Shown here one piece after another: positions 1 through 7,375 of a stretch of DNA of 34,609 nucleotides. The stretch's first letter is position 1. The number at the start of each line of letters is the position of its first letter. The notes below the pieces were generated by a model. The model searched no databases, was not told where the DNA came from, and was given only the letters and a program-made list of their open reading frames with translations. A program made the translations under genes and the position numbers. The stretch is from Gammaproteobacteria bacterium (GTDB lineage Bacteria > Pseudomonadota > Gammaproteobacteria > Arenicellales > JAOTWM01). The stretch lies in contig JAOTWM010000005.1 of NCBI GenBank assembly GCA_029862885.1, positions 1-34,609 on the forward strand. Reading direction: 5' to 3'.

Positions 1-8
1 ATATTGGC

Positions 9-27
9 GACTGATACAGTATCAGTC
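9..27. repeat. 19-bp perfect inverted repeat, candidate operator
   Basis: GACTGATAC and GTATCAGTC are exact reverse complements separated by one base. The element lies about 40 bp upstream of a TATAAT box and about 80 bp upstream of the sirtuin gene, so it could be an operator for a dimeric regulator. I cannot see the gene further upstream, so it may equally belong to that gene. I recognise no named regulator site in it. Confidence 0.45.
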
Positions 28-66
28 GGGTAACGGAATTCAGGCCTCGCAATTCGATGGTCACGA

Positions 67-72
67 TATAAT
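67..72 (+). promoter_or_regulatory. Candidate -10 box of the sirtuin gene
   Basis: A perfect TATAAT lies 32 bp before the GTG start of the sirtuin ORF. The -35 position 17 bp upstream (GCCTCG) does not match the sigma-70 consensus, so only the -10 element is convincing. Confidence 0.35.
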
Positions 73-104
73 GTAATGCGGATTGATCTTAACGAGTTTA
101 AATT

Positions 105-989
105 GTGAACGGCGCTCCGCAAACCCCCAACGCGATGGTTTCAGCTCTGCACCAATTTATCGAGGGTCATCCGCGATTGTTTGTGTTGACAGGCGCAGGT
201 TGCAGCACCGATTCGGGTATTCCCGACTATCGCGATCGTAGTGGCGAATGGAAGCGGCGCCAACCCATCTACTTCCGTGATTTCACCGATAACCCCGGGG
301 CCCGTCAACGATACTGGGCGCGTAGTATGCTGGGTTGGCCACGGATCTGGCAAGCCGAGCCCAATACATCGCATTATGTACTGGCGCACTGGCAGCAATC
401 GGGACATATAGGGAAATTGGTCACACAGAATGTGGACGGACTTCACCAACGTGCCGGCAGTCATGACGTTATTGATTTGCATGGCCGGCTTGATGCTGTG
501 CAATGTATGGAATGTAACCGGCGTCTCGACCGTCATAGTTATCAGCGTGAGCTTGAGCACATCAACAACGCGTCGCAGTGGGTTGGGACGACCGCCCCGG
601 ATGGCGACGTCGATCTCGATGGTGTGGACCTGTCGACATTCGAAGTACCGGCGTGTCGTCACTGCGGTGGTGTGGTAAAGCCGAGTGTAGTTTTCTTCGG
701 TGAAGCCGTGCCGAGGAAACGAGTCGCAACGGCCTATCGCGCGCTGCGCGAGTGCGATGCCGTGTTGGTGGTCGGGTCGTCGTTGATGGTGTTCTCCGGC
801 TATCGCTTTTGTCGTGCAGCCGCGGAGCACCACAAGCCTATCGCCGTGTTAAATATTGGCCGCACGCGAGCCGATTCGATCCTGGCGCTGAAAATCGACG
901 CCGCCTGTGCGGGGATACTCTCCGCCGTAGCTAGCCGGTTGTCAGGCGCCGAAATTACGCCAGCCCAATATGCGAATTCGGACGGTTAA
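105..989 (+). CDS. SIRT4-like (class II) NAD-dependent sirtuin
   Basis: NAD-dependent protein deacylase of the Sir2 family. Visible motifs are the NAD-binding GAGCSTDSGIPDYR (residues 30-43), TQNVDGLHQRAG (107-118), the catalytic His of DLHGR (His126) and two zinc cysteine pairs, CMEC (134-137) and CRHC (184-187). The stretches following GIPDYR (RQRYWARSMLGWP), the APDGDV insert and the VPACRHCGG, VVFFGE and SGYRF segments match class II sirtuins of the SIRT4 type rather than CobB. Family members of this class have been reported to remove lipoyl and biotinyl groups as well as acyl groups; the substrate here is unknown. The ORF opens with GTG at 105; an ATG at 135 in frame is an alternative start that keeps the whole domain. 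It runs convergently towards bioY, 67 bp away. Confidence 0.9.
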   Translation: MNGAPQTPNAMVSALHQFIEGHPRLFVLTGAGCSTDSGIPDYRDRSGEWKRRQPIYFRDFTDNPGARQRYWARSMLGWPRIWQAEPNTSHYVLAHWQQSGHIGKLVTQNVDGLHQRAGSHDVIDLHGRLDAVQCMECNRRLDRHSYQRELEHINNASQWVGTTAPDGDVDLDGVDLSTFEVPACRHCGGVVKPSVVFFGEAVPRKRVATAYRALRECDAVLVVGSSLMVFSGYRFCRAAAEHHKPIAVLNIGRTRADSILALKIDAACAGILSAVASRLSGAEITPAQYANSDG

Positions 990-1056
990 ATATCCATAAA
1001 TACGCAAACGAGTTGGAATTGACTCCGCCTGCAGGGCCGTCGATAGATCGGACCCG

Positions 1057-1650
1057 CTAGCCTCGGTTTCCGTTGTTCTTCAATATTGACCAAGTGGCCG
1101 GCAGCAATGCGGTCGCCAATGCGATCTTGGCGGCCTCACCCCATAGGAACGGCGTCACGCCCGCCGCGACGGCCTTTTCAAGGCCAATCAAATTTGCGAG
1201 CCACGCCACTCCCAACCCAAAGATTATAACTTCACCGATCACCATCGCAGCCACCGTCGTAACAGGAGACCGGTCCCAACCGCGTTGCGCGAGCCAACCG
1301 ACCGCCAGGGCTGCCAGTAAAAATCCCAATAGATAACCCCCAGTGAAGCCGTACAAATAAGCGAAACCTCCGCCTTTCGCGAATACCGGTAAGCCGACCG
1401 CGCCCTCCGCCAGATACAGCAACACGGCGGCGCCACCCAAGCGCCAGCCATAAGCGGCTCCGAGCAGCAACACTGCGAACGTTTGCATCGTAATCGGCAC
1501 CGGCCAAAACGGAATCTGTGCCTTAGCCGTCACCCAAAGCAACAACGAGCCGCCGATCACCAATGCCGTATTTCGTGCCCATCGATTGGTGTCCGTGCTC
1601 GGCCAGAGTTCTGCAGCCAGCGTGGGTGAGCCTAGGGTCGTACTTTTCAT
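1057..1650 (-). CDS. bioY: BioY biotin transporter substrate-binding subunit
   Basis: Integral membrane S-component of an ECF-type biotin importer, 197 aa, the usual length. The sequence has about six hydrophobic segments and the family signatures AKAQIPFWPVPITMQTFAVLL (a helix-loop typical of BioY), LYLAEGAVGLPVFAKGGG and a GFTGGYLLGF helix. The ATG at 1650 follows a GAGGA Shine-Dalgarno sequence. No EcfA or EcfT gene is nearby, so the protein either works alone, as some BioY proteins can, or shares an energising module encoded elsewhere. Upstream lies a stretch with a terminator-like hairpin (1794-1822) that could affect its transcription. Confidence 0.92.
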   Translation of the reverse strand: MKSTTLGSPTLAAELWPSTDTNRWARNTALVIGGSLLLWVTAKAQIPFWPVPITMQTFAVLLLGAAYGWRLGGAAVLLYLAEGAVGLPVFAKGGGFAYLYGFTGGYLLGFLLAALAVGWLAQRGWDRSPVTTVAAMVIGEVIIFGLGVAWLANLIGLEKAVAAGVTPFLWGEAAKIALATALLPATWSILKNNGNRG

Positions 1651-1678
1651 GGCGGTCCTCGGCGGAAACTAAGGTCTG

Positions 1679-1864
1679 TCAGAGCGAGTCGATCGGGCGA
1701 TTATACAGAAATTCTCGGGCGGGAGCGGCGTCGTAATCGTCTGCGGGGTCCAATCGATATTCGAGCCAATCTCGGAGCGGTCGCCACCAAAACAAAAAAA
1801 TAGCCCGCCACAGCGACGGGCCAAAAACCACATCGTGGAGAATATCTATGCGTTTAGCCCTCAA
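1679..1864 (-). CDS. Possible small protein upstream of bioY
   Basis: An open frame of 61 codons ends 28 bp before bioY on the same strand. Its start would be TTG at 1864 or GTG a few codons in, and no good ribosome binding site is visible. The product would have a hydrophobic, tryptophan-rich middle (SLWRAIFLFWWRPL) and an acidic tail. I do not recognise it. A terminator-like hairpin with a T tract sits inside this frame, which argues against translation, so the call is weak. Confidence 0.25.
   Translation of the reverse strand: MRAKRIDILHDVVFGPSLWRAIFLFWWRPLRDWLEYRLDPADDYDAAPAREFLYNRPIDSL
1794..1822 (-). terminator. Intrinsic terminator-like hairpin upstream of bioY
   Basis: Read on the minus strand, GCCCG and CGGGC form a 5-bp GC stem around a 9-nt loop and are followed by TA and seven T residues. 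This is the layout of a Rho-independent terminator. No convincing gene ends just before it on this strand, so it would end a short untranslated RNA or act as an attenuator before bioY. Confidence 0.5.
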
Positions 1865-2156
1865 GCGTGACGTACCAGCACAATGAACTTTGGTGTTGTG
1901 CCTTGAATATTGAGTCGTCGCAAGTTCTTGGCCGGTTCAATCATTTTTGCGTACAACCACGGATATGGGCGGCGTCAGTGCCGTCCCGGTGCTGGGACGA
2001 GATAATTCAGGCGAGTTTTCGAACCGAAGCTCTTTCCCGACGTTTGTTATATTATTGACACCATCGGTCGCCGATAGGGACTAATTTTGAACTCGGCGAC
2101 AGCGATTGTAAAAGCAATCCAGGGTTCGAATATTGCGGGGAAGAGAACAACGTTCG
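1865..2156. other. Intergenic region, structured, no convincing gene
   Basis: No convincing ORF on either strand. It contains a 6-bp hairpin CGTCCC/GGGACG with a 6-nt loop (1982-1999), a palindrome ATCGG-TCG-CCGAT (2063-2075) and a TTGACA hexamer on the plus strand (2055-2060) without a good -10 box behind it. Together with the minus-strand terminator at 1794-1822 it could hold a structured RNA read on the minus strand. Confidence 0.4.
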
Positions 2157-2750
2157 ATGTCAAGCAGTTCGGTCTTCGGTGAAGATTACTACGCTCGCTA
2201 TTACCACGTACCTGAATCCCGTATCGAGAGTGTTGAGGAAACCGAGGCTCGCATCGATTTCGTGTGCAAGTACATAACGTATCTTGATCAACGTATTAAA
2301 ACGGTGTTGGACCTAGGCTGCGGCGTTGGACATTGGCAGAGTGCTATCGGCCGTTCGTTCCCCGGGGCGCAATACACGGGCGTTGAATACAGCGAGTATC
2401 TGTGCGATCGTTATGGGTGGGAACTCGGTAGCGTCGCAACATTCGACGCAAAACATCGTTTCGATTTCGTAATTTGCTACGATGTATTGCAATACCTGGA
2501 CGATCGACAAGCCGAGCGAGCCATTGAGAATCTATGTCGACTGTGTCGCGGCGTATTGTATTTTGGCGTGCTCACTAAGCAGGATTGGCAGGAAAATTGC
2601 GACCAACAGCGCACCGACGGAGACGTGTATCTGCGTAAGGGCAAATGGTACCGGCGTCGGTTACGCCCCGAATTCCAGAATCTCGGCGGCGGGCTGTTTT
2701 TACACGAGAAATCACCGGTCGTGGTCTACGACATGGAATCGATGCGCTGA
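2157..2750 (+). CDS. Class I SAM-dependent methyltransferase
   Basis: A 197-aa Rossmann-fold methyltransferase. Motif I is VLDLGCGVGHWQSAI near residue 50, followed by an acidic motif II (YTGVEYSEYLC) and a motif IV-like FDFVICYDVLQYLDD. This is the general layout of the Methyltransf_11/25 group acting on small molecules; the substrate cannot be read from sequence. The track starts at a TTG (2133), but the ATG at 2157, preceded by GGGGAAGAG, is the better start. The gene stands alone, with the catabolic operon facing it from downstream. Confidence 0.8.
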   Translation: MSSSSVFGEDYYARYYHVPESRIESVEETEARIDFVCKYITYLDQRIKTVLDLGCGVGHWQSAIGRSFPGAQYTGVEYSEYLCDRYGWELGSVATFDAKHRFDFVICYDVLQYLDDRQAERAIENLCRLCRGVLYFGVLTKQDWQENCDQQRTDGDVYLRKGKWYRRRLRPEFQNLGGGLFLHEKSPVVVYDMESMR

Positions 2751-2804
2751 CTAAAACCTAAGCCCGTGAGGGCGCTGGCCTGAACCCTTCGCGAAATATC
2801 CTGG

Positions 2805-3566
2805 CTACGTTTTATAGCTGGGATCTTGTTCGTCGAGCAGGCGGTTCAAAGCCGGCCATTCGTATTTACCCGGCGGAAAATGTTTGTATTGTTGCGCGGC
2901 GTGTTCGCAAATATCGGTCGATGGGATGCGCACCGCTTGGCCCGTGCTGAACGCTTCGATTTGAGCCCGACACGCGCGCTCCAAATAGTACATGCGAATG
3001 AACGCGTCCCCAACCGTAGCGCCTGCCGTCAACAAACCGTGATTGCGCAGAATCATCGCATTATGCGATTTCAGTGCGGTTGCCAGTAGCTCGCTTTCGG
3101 AGACATCCGTCGATAAGCCTTGATAGTCGTGATAGGCGACGCGGTTGTAGAACATCATCGCATCCTGGATTACCGGCTGCAGGCCATCGTCGAGCGCCGA
3201 TACGGCCAGACCGTATGGGGTATGGGTATGCATTACGCAGGCGATGTCGTGCCGTGCGGTATAAATACCGCGGTGGATAACATAACCCGTTACGTTTATA
3301 TCATTTGAGCCGTCTATGACGTTTCCTCCCTGATCGAGGGTAACCAAATTGGACGCAGTGATTTCATCGAACCGTAGCCCGAAGCGATTAATGAGAAAGT
3401 GGGCGTCTGGCCCAGGCACCCGGGCGGTAATGTGATTCCAGACGATATCGCTGTATCCGAATCGGTCTGCGAGACGGTAACAGGCAGCGAGATCAACTCG
3501 CATTTGCCATTCTTCGTCGCGGTATGGCTTATCGCCCGCAGTGGATGTGGCTAGCTTAACGGTCAT
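2805..3566 (-). CDS. Class II aldolase/adducin family protein
   Basis: A 253-aa protein of the class II aldolase/adducin family, whose bacterial members are zinc-dependent aldolases, epimerases or decarboxylases acting on sugar phosphates or hydroxyacids. The zinc-ligand segments HTHTPYGLAVS and a later NHGLLTAG are present, as is the N-terminal LAACYRLADRFGYSD with the following HITARVPG. The ATG at 3566 has a GGGAGG ribosome binding site. It lies 146 bp downstream of the PhyH gene on the same strand and is probably the last gene of a three-gene catabolic unit. The absence of a sugar kinase or isomerase nearby leaves the substrate open. Confidence 0.88.
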   Translation of the reverse strand: MTVKLATSTAGDKPYRDEEWQMRVDLAACYRLADRFGYSDIVWNHITARVPGPDAHFLINRFGLRFDEITASNLVTLDQGGNVIDGSNDINVTGYVIHRGIYTARHDIACVMHTHTPYGLAVSALDDGLQPVIQDAMMFYNRVAYHDYQGLSTDVSESELLATALKSHNAMILRNHGLLTAGATVGDAFIRMYYLERACRAQIEAFSTGQAVRIPSTDICEHAAQQYKHFPPGKYEWPALNRLLDEQDPSYKT

Positions 3567-3712
3567 CGCAATCCTCCCAGTCTGGATAATTCATGAAGAG
3601 TTCGGAGTTCACGGGAAATCGGGCGGTGGCCCCGTACCTGGAAACACAGGGTAACCGGCACAAATATTGATAGGATGATTGGTTCATGGTCCGCCCGCGT
3701 GGAATATCCGGG

Positions 3713-4645
3713 CTAGAACTGGCCCGCGGCGGCCGCCCGATCGTTTGCGAACGATCGGCCGCGCACGGCGTGTTGGTCGTCAAAGATTGAGTCGCTTTGC
3801 TCTATTCTCGGTAATGGAATTCGAACCGGCAACGCCTCTTGCCGCGGCGTCAGCGTCGGTTCTCCACGGATTATTCGACCGTCGAACTCTTCAAGGTCAC
3901 CACCGTCCAGCAGCGGCCATGCGTCGGTAGCCGCATAGGAAAATAGCAACAGCGGACGTGGTCGCAAGGTCAGGTTTTCTGTCGAGCCGTGCACTATGCG
4001 CACATGATGAATAGTAATTGAACCCGCCGGAGCGGCAAGCGCCACCGCGCCGTCGACGATCGGCGCCAAAGCCTTGGGTGCGATCGCACCGACAAAATAG
4101 CCGTCGTGGTGGTGGTCAAAAACCGGCCCGGTATGGGTGCCGGGAATCACATGTAACGGGCCGTTCTCCAGATCACAGTCTTCCAACATGATGCCGACCG
4201 CGAGAATATCGTCATTGGTGTGGGGGTAGAATGCCCAGTCTTGATGCCACTCGACGGTTGCATCGCCGCCGGTGGGCTTAAAATTTAACTTGGAGTGATC
4301 GAAGCGCACGTTATTGCCCAGCAACGGCGTGACGCAATCGACGATAGCGGGGCTGCGCATTAGCGCGTCGTAGACGGTGTGTTGGAAGGTGGGGTTTTTG
4401 AGCCGCCGTACCACCGGTCGTCGCGAGTTATGACCGGGGCCGAGATCGTATATCGCGTCACTACCGCCGATGCGACGCGACCGTTCCACGAACTCATCAG
4501 TCACGCGGCGCACCGCCGTCAATGTTTCAGGGTCGATGACGTTCTCGACAATGATATAACCGTCGGTCTGATACCTTTTAACCAGCTCCTGGGTCACCAT
4601 TGTTCGCCACACATCGGTGAATTGTGAAGCGTATGCGGGGTTCAT
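3713..4645 (-). CDS. Phytanoyl-CoA dioxygenase (PhyH) family protein
   Basis: A 310-aa Fe(II)/2-oxoglutarate-dependent oxygenase. The iron-binding facial triad is visible as H134 and D136 in WHQD and H219 in HHVRIVHGS, and the double-stranded beta-helix core includes GPLHVIPGTHTG. I move the start from 4831 to the ATG at 4645, because that ATG overlaps the TGA of the upstream hydrolase gene (ATGA), the usual sign of translational coupling. Bacterial PhyH proteins hydroxylate many small molecules, so the phytanoyl label is only a family name. Its coupling to a CocE-type hydrolase suggests the two act on one substrate. Confidence 0.9.
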   Translation of the reverse strand: MNPAYASQFTDVWRTMVTQELVKRYQTDGYIIVENVIDPETLTAVRRVTDEFVERSRRIGGSDAIYDLGPGHNSRRPVVRRLKNPTFQHTVYDALMRSPAIVDCVTPLLGNNVRFDHSKLNFKPTGGDATVEWHQDWAFYPHTNDDILAVGIMLEDCDLENGPLHVIPGTHTGPVFDHHHDGYFVGAIAPKALAPIVDGAVALAAPAGSITIHHVRIVHGSTENLTLRPRPLLLFSYAATDAWPLLDGGDLEEFDGRIIRGEPTLTPRQEALPVRIPLPRIEQSDSIFDDQHAVRGRSFANDRAAAAGQF

Positions 4646-6660
4646 ACAAGGTTCCGGCGCAGCCGCCGATCCCAGCTTCGCGTAAACGTTTTTGTATCGC
4701 CTTCGAACGCCTCGAGCTCGGCCTGTATATAGAAATTCTCGCGGTCCGACCACATCGTGGTGCGAGTTTCGATACGCACTTGCCATTCGCCGCGTTCGAG
4801 TTGCTCGGTCCAGTGAATTTCGGAGCGGCAACTTAGCGGATCGACGGGGTCGATGCGATGGGTCTCTCGCGCAACTTCATCGGTCACGAGGCCGTGCGCA
4901 TCGTTCTTGAATCTCCCGAAGTCGTCGACGATTGTGACCTCCGTCAAGCCCGTGGCGGCGTCTTGCGTCGTGGACCGGCGATGCTCGGATTCTCGTAATA
5001 CGGTGCGGCGCATCGGCGTCGAACATTCGGGTGCCGAGAACGGCGCAGGTGGAGGCCTAGAGGTATTGCGCACCGGTAGATCCAGGCTACTGGTACCGCT
5101 GTATAGCGTGATCGTTGCGGTTGCTGGCGATGGCCAGATCATCGGCCAGTACGCGGTCGAGATCGCGATTCGTAACTGGTGTCCGGCCGGCACCGCGTAC
5201 GCGATGTCGTCGAGTGCGATTCGAATACGATATCGCTTGCCGGGTTGAAGCGGTGCCGGCTCCGCATGGCTGTCGCGGTGAGTAAGGTTGAGAATACCGT
5301 AGCTGATGCGTGTCGATGCGCCGTCCGGCCAGATGTCACACAACCGCACCGCTAGGTTGGCTTGGGGGCGGTCGCAACTGACTTCCAAATCCACTGCCGG
5401 TGCGCCGACGATGTCAATTGAGTCCGGCAGCAGTGGCGTATCGAACGTCAACGAATACGCATCGTCGAGGCGTTGGTCGATGGGCCACTCCGGACCCAGC
5501 CACATAGCGCAGTATTCGCCACAGGCCGTGCCCGTATGTTGCGGCGAACTAACGATCAGCGGAGTTTCCGGTGTCGGATCGTGTCCCAAACCATCATGGT
5601 TCAAGGCCCAAGACTGGACATTAATGGCGGCCGACGGCCAAGCGGATTCGCCGATCCAACGGCCACCGCGTTCTTCGTAGGCACCTTGCGGCCGTGCCGC
5701 GTCCATGACGTAAGCCCGAATCGCGGGTTCGTCCACGATGTCATCGGGCTCATTTTTTAGCCAGTGGTTCCACCAGCGCAGCGCTTCCTGTAAGAAGCCA
5801 ATCGCGGGCCGGGGCACCGCAAAGTGTGGATACTTGTGTACCCAAGGGCCGATCAAGCCTTTTACCGGCGCTTGGACGCCGTTGACGAGTCGCGGGATCG
5901 CGTTCGAGTAGGCATCGCCCCAACCGCCGACCGCAAACACCGCAGCGTCAATGGCGGCGAAATTTTCGCATACCGACCCATGTCGCCAATAGTCGTCGCG
6001 GTACGGATGACTGAGCCAGGTTTCCACCAACAGCGGTGTGTTGTCCAAGCGATCCATCCACATTTCACGCCAGCGATCGCCCACCAGGGCGGGATCGGGC
6101 GGCCTGGACGAATATGCCAACATCGTTGACGCCCACCCCAAATTTTCCATCAACAACGCGCCACCCTTGTAATGAACATCGTCGGCATATCGGTCGTCTG
6201 TAGAACACAGTGTGATTACGGCCTTTAACGCGGGCGGCTTTCGTGCCGCAACCTGCAAGCCGTTGAAGCCGCCCCAAGAAATTCCAATCATGCCGACGTT
6301 GCCGTTACACCACGGTTGCTCGGCTAGCCAAGCGATAATCTCCAATGCATCTTCTTGCTCTTGTCGAGCGTATTCATCGTGCATCAGCCCTTCCGATTCG
6401 CCGTTGCCGCGCATATCGACGCGAACGCAGGCGTAGCCGTGCCCGGCGAAGTAGGGATGGGTCAGTTCGTCCCGCGGTGCCGTGCCGTCGCGTTTGCGAT
6501 ATGGCAGGTACTCGAGAATGGCGGGGACTGGTGTGGTGTCTGTTGGCCGCCACATTCGAGCCGCCAATCGGCAACCGTCTGCCAATTCAATCCACTCGTT
6601 TTCGTATTCCGCCACGGTATGAGGGAAAGACGTCACGATTCGAAGCTCATTGCTGATCAT
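4642..6660 (-). CDS. CocE/NonD family serine hydrolase
   Basis: A 672-aa alpha/beta hydrolase of the X-Pro dipeptidyl-peptidase S15/CocE group, which cleaves esters or acyl-peptide bonds. The N-terminal half is the catalytic domain: YLPYRKRD (51-58), VDMRGNGESEG (81-91), the nucleophile elbow GISWGG with Ser128, then GGWGDAYSN carrying the probable catalytic Asp and HKYPHF carrying the His. The C-terminal jelly-roll domain has the typical LPDSIDIVGAPAVDLEVSCDRP and PAGHQLRIAIST stretches. There is no signal peptide, so it should be cytoplasmic. It is the first gene of a minus-strand unit and overlaps the PhyH gene by four bases. A weak AGGAAAA precedes the ATG. Confidence 0.9.
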   Translation of the reverse strand: MISNELRIVTSFPHTVAEYENEWIELADGCRLAARMWRPTDTTPVPAILEYLPYRKRDGTAPRDELTHPYFAGHGYACVRVDMRGNGESEGLMHDEYARQEQEDALEIIAWLAEQPWCNGNVGMIGISWGGFNGLQVAARKPPALKAVITLCSTDDRYADDVHYKGGALLMENLGWASTMLAYSSRPPDPALVGDRWREMWMDRLDNTPLLVETWLSHPYRDDYWRHGSVCENFAAIDAAVFAVGGWGDAYSNAIPRLVNGVQAPVKGLIGPWVHKYPHFAVPRPAIGFLQEALRWWNHWLKNEPDDIVDEPAIRAYVMDAARPQGAYEERGGRWIGESAWPSAAINVQSWALNHDGLGHDPTPETPLIVSSPQHTGTACGEYCAMWLGPEWPIDQRLDDAYSLTFDTPLLPDSIDIVGAPAVDLEVSCDRPQANLAVRLCDIWPDGASTRISYGILNLTHRDSHAEPAPLQPGKRYRIRIALDDIAYAVPAGHQLRIAISTAYWPMIWPSPATATITLYSGTSSLDLPVRNTSRPPPAPFSAPECSTPMRRTVLRESEHRRSTTQDAATGLTEVTIVDDFGRFKNDAHGLVTDEVARETHRIDPVDPLSCRSEIHWTEQLERGEWQVRIETRTTMWSDRENFYIQAELEAFEGDTKTFTRSWDRRLRRNLV

Positions 6661-7054
6661 GGTTTGGTTTTCCTAGACGTCCTTCGGTCAATCCCGGGCG
6701 AACGGATATGCGGTCATTCTTGCTCGCGCTCCGGCCGCGAGTCGCCGCCAAAGCGGCCGCACCTTGTGCCTGCTCATGAATATATGACCGTGTACGCAAC
6801 GGCCCAGCTATTGTCAAGATTCACGAGGCCAAAAAAGAAAAAACTATCGTGTTATAAACGCATTCGAATTATCATTTTACCGAGCCTCGAAGCCGGGAAC
6901 GGTTGCTTGATTACGGCGTGGAATCTCGGCGGTGCCGGGGTCGAGGAATAGATTCAGGCCTGCGTTGGTGCCAAGCGATCGGGATCCGAAACGTGAAAAG
7001 ACCCCGTAAACAATGCCAGCGGGCCGGGATTAAGCTCGGCCGACGAGTTGGATC
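6661..7054. other. Intergenic region with no supported gene
   Basis: About 390 bp between the divergent CocE gene and the PhyH remnant. The 198-aa plus-strand ORF running into it from 6355 is an antisense shadow of the hydrolase. It has an A-rich run (6831-6844) and must contain the hydrolase promoter, but I cannot pick out a convincing -35/-10 pair. Confidence 0.4.
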
Positions 7055-7354
7055 ATGCTAGGCCGGCGGCGAAGAGGATTGGGAAACAGCTATAGCGTTG
7101 CGGTGAATAGTCTAGTGGATCTCGATGTAAATGCAGTACAAGATTTTACGGAGCACGGCATCGTGTATCCGCTCAAAGCGCTGGATTCTGCCGCGGCGCA
7201 GGCGTTGTTACCGGGCTATGAACGGTTAACGGAACAACTGAAAAGATTCGGTTCGCTCCAGCAGTATCCAAAGCTCAATGTGGTGTCGGCGTGGGCGTAT
7301 GAATTGACGGCGAGTTCGCTACGGCATCCATCGTGGCGTATAGACGTGCCTTAG
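7055..7354 (+). pseudogene. Truncated phytanoyl-CoA dioxygenase (5' remnant)
   Basis: The open frame encodes only the first part of a PhyH-like protein: an FTEHGIVYPLKAL start typical of the family, then LLPGYERLTEQL and PKLNVVSAWAYELTASSLRHP, which corresponds to the helix preceding the catalytic core. Similarity ends near codon 94, followed by a stop. None of the HxD...H iron-binding core is present, so the product cannot be an active dioxygenase. The sequence after the break leads straight into the FkbM gene, consistent with a deletion of the remaining three quarters. The real original start was probably the GTG in GTGAATAGTCTAGTGG, since the first codons of the ORF do not look like the family. 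Confidence 0.65.
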
Positions 7355-7375
7355 AAGCGCCCAGAGGCCTCGGTC

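Noticed and set aside
141-833. 230-aa minus-strand ORF opposite the sirtuin gene
   Set aside because: It is an antisense shadow of a gene with clear Sir2 motifs and shows no protein pattern of its own.
1867-2058. 63-aa plus-strand ORF in the bioY-methyltransferase gap
   Set aside because: No ribosome binding site, no family pattern, and it overlaps the hairpin region.
2123-2130. GGTTCGAA, resembling a tRNA T-loop
   Set aside because: No acceptor, D-arm or anticodon arm could be paired around it, and it leads straight into the methyltransferase ribosome binding site.
4646-4831. N-terminal extension of the PhyH ORF upstream of 4645
   Set aside because: It lies inside the CocE gene in another frame, and the ATGA overlap gives a better start.
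6355-6951. 198-aa plus-strand ORF running through the CocE start into the intergenic gap
   Set aside because: Its first half is antisense to the hydrolase and the rest has no coding character or ribosome binding site.
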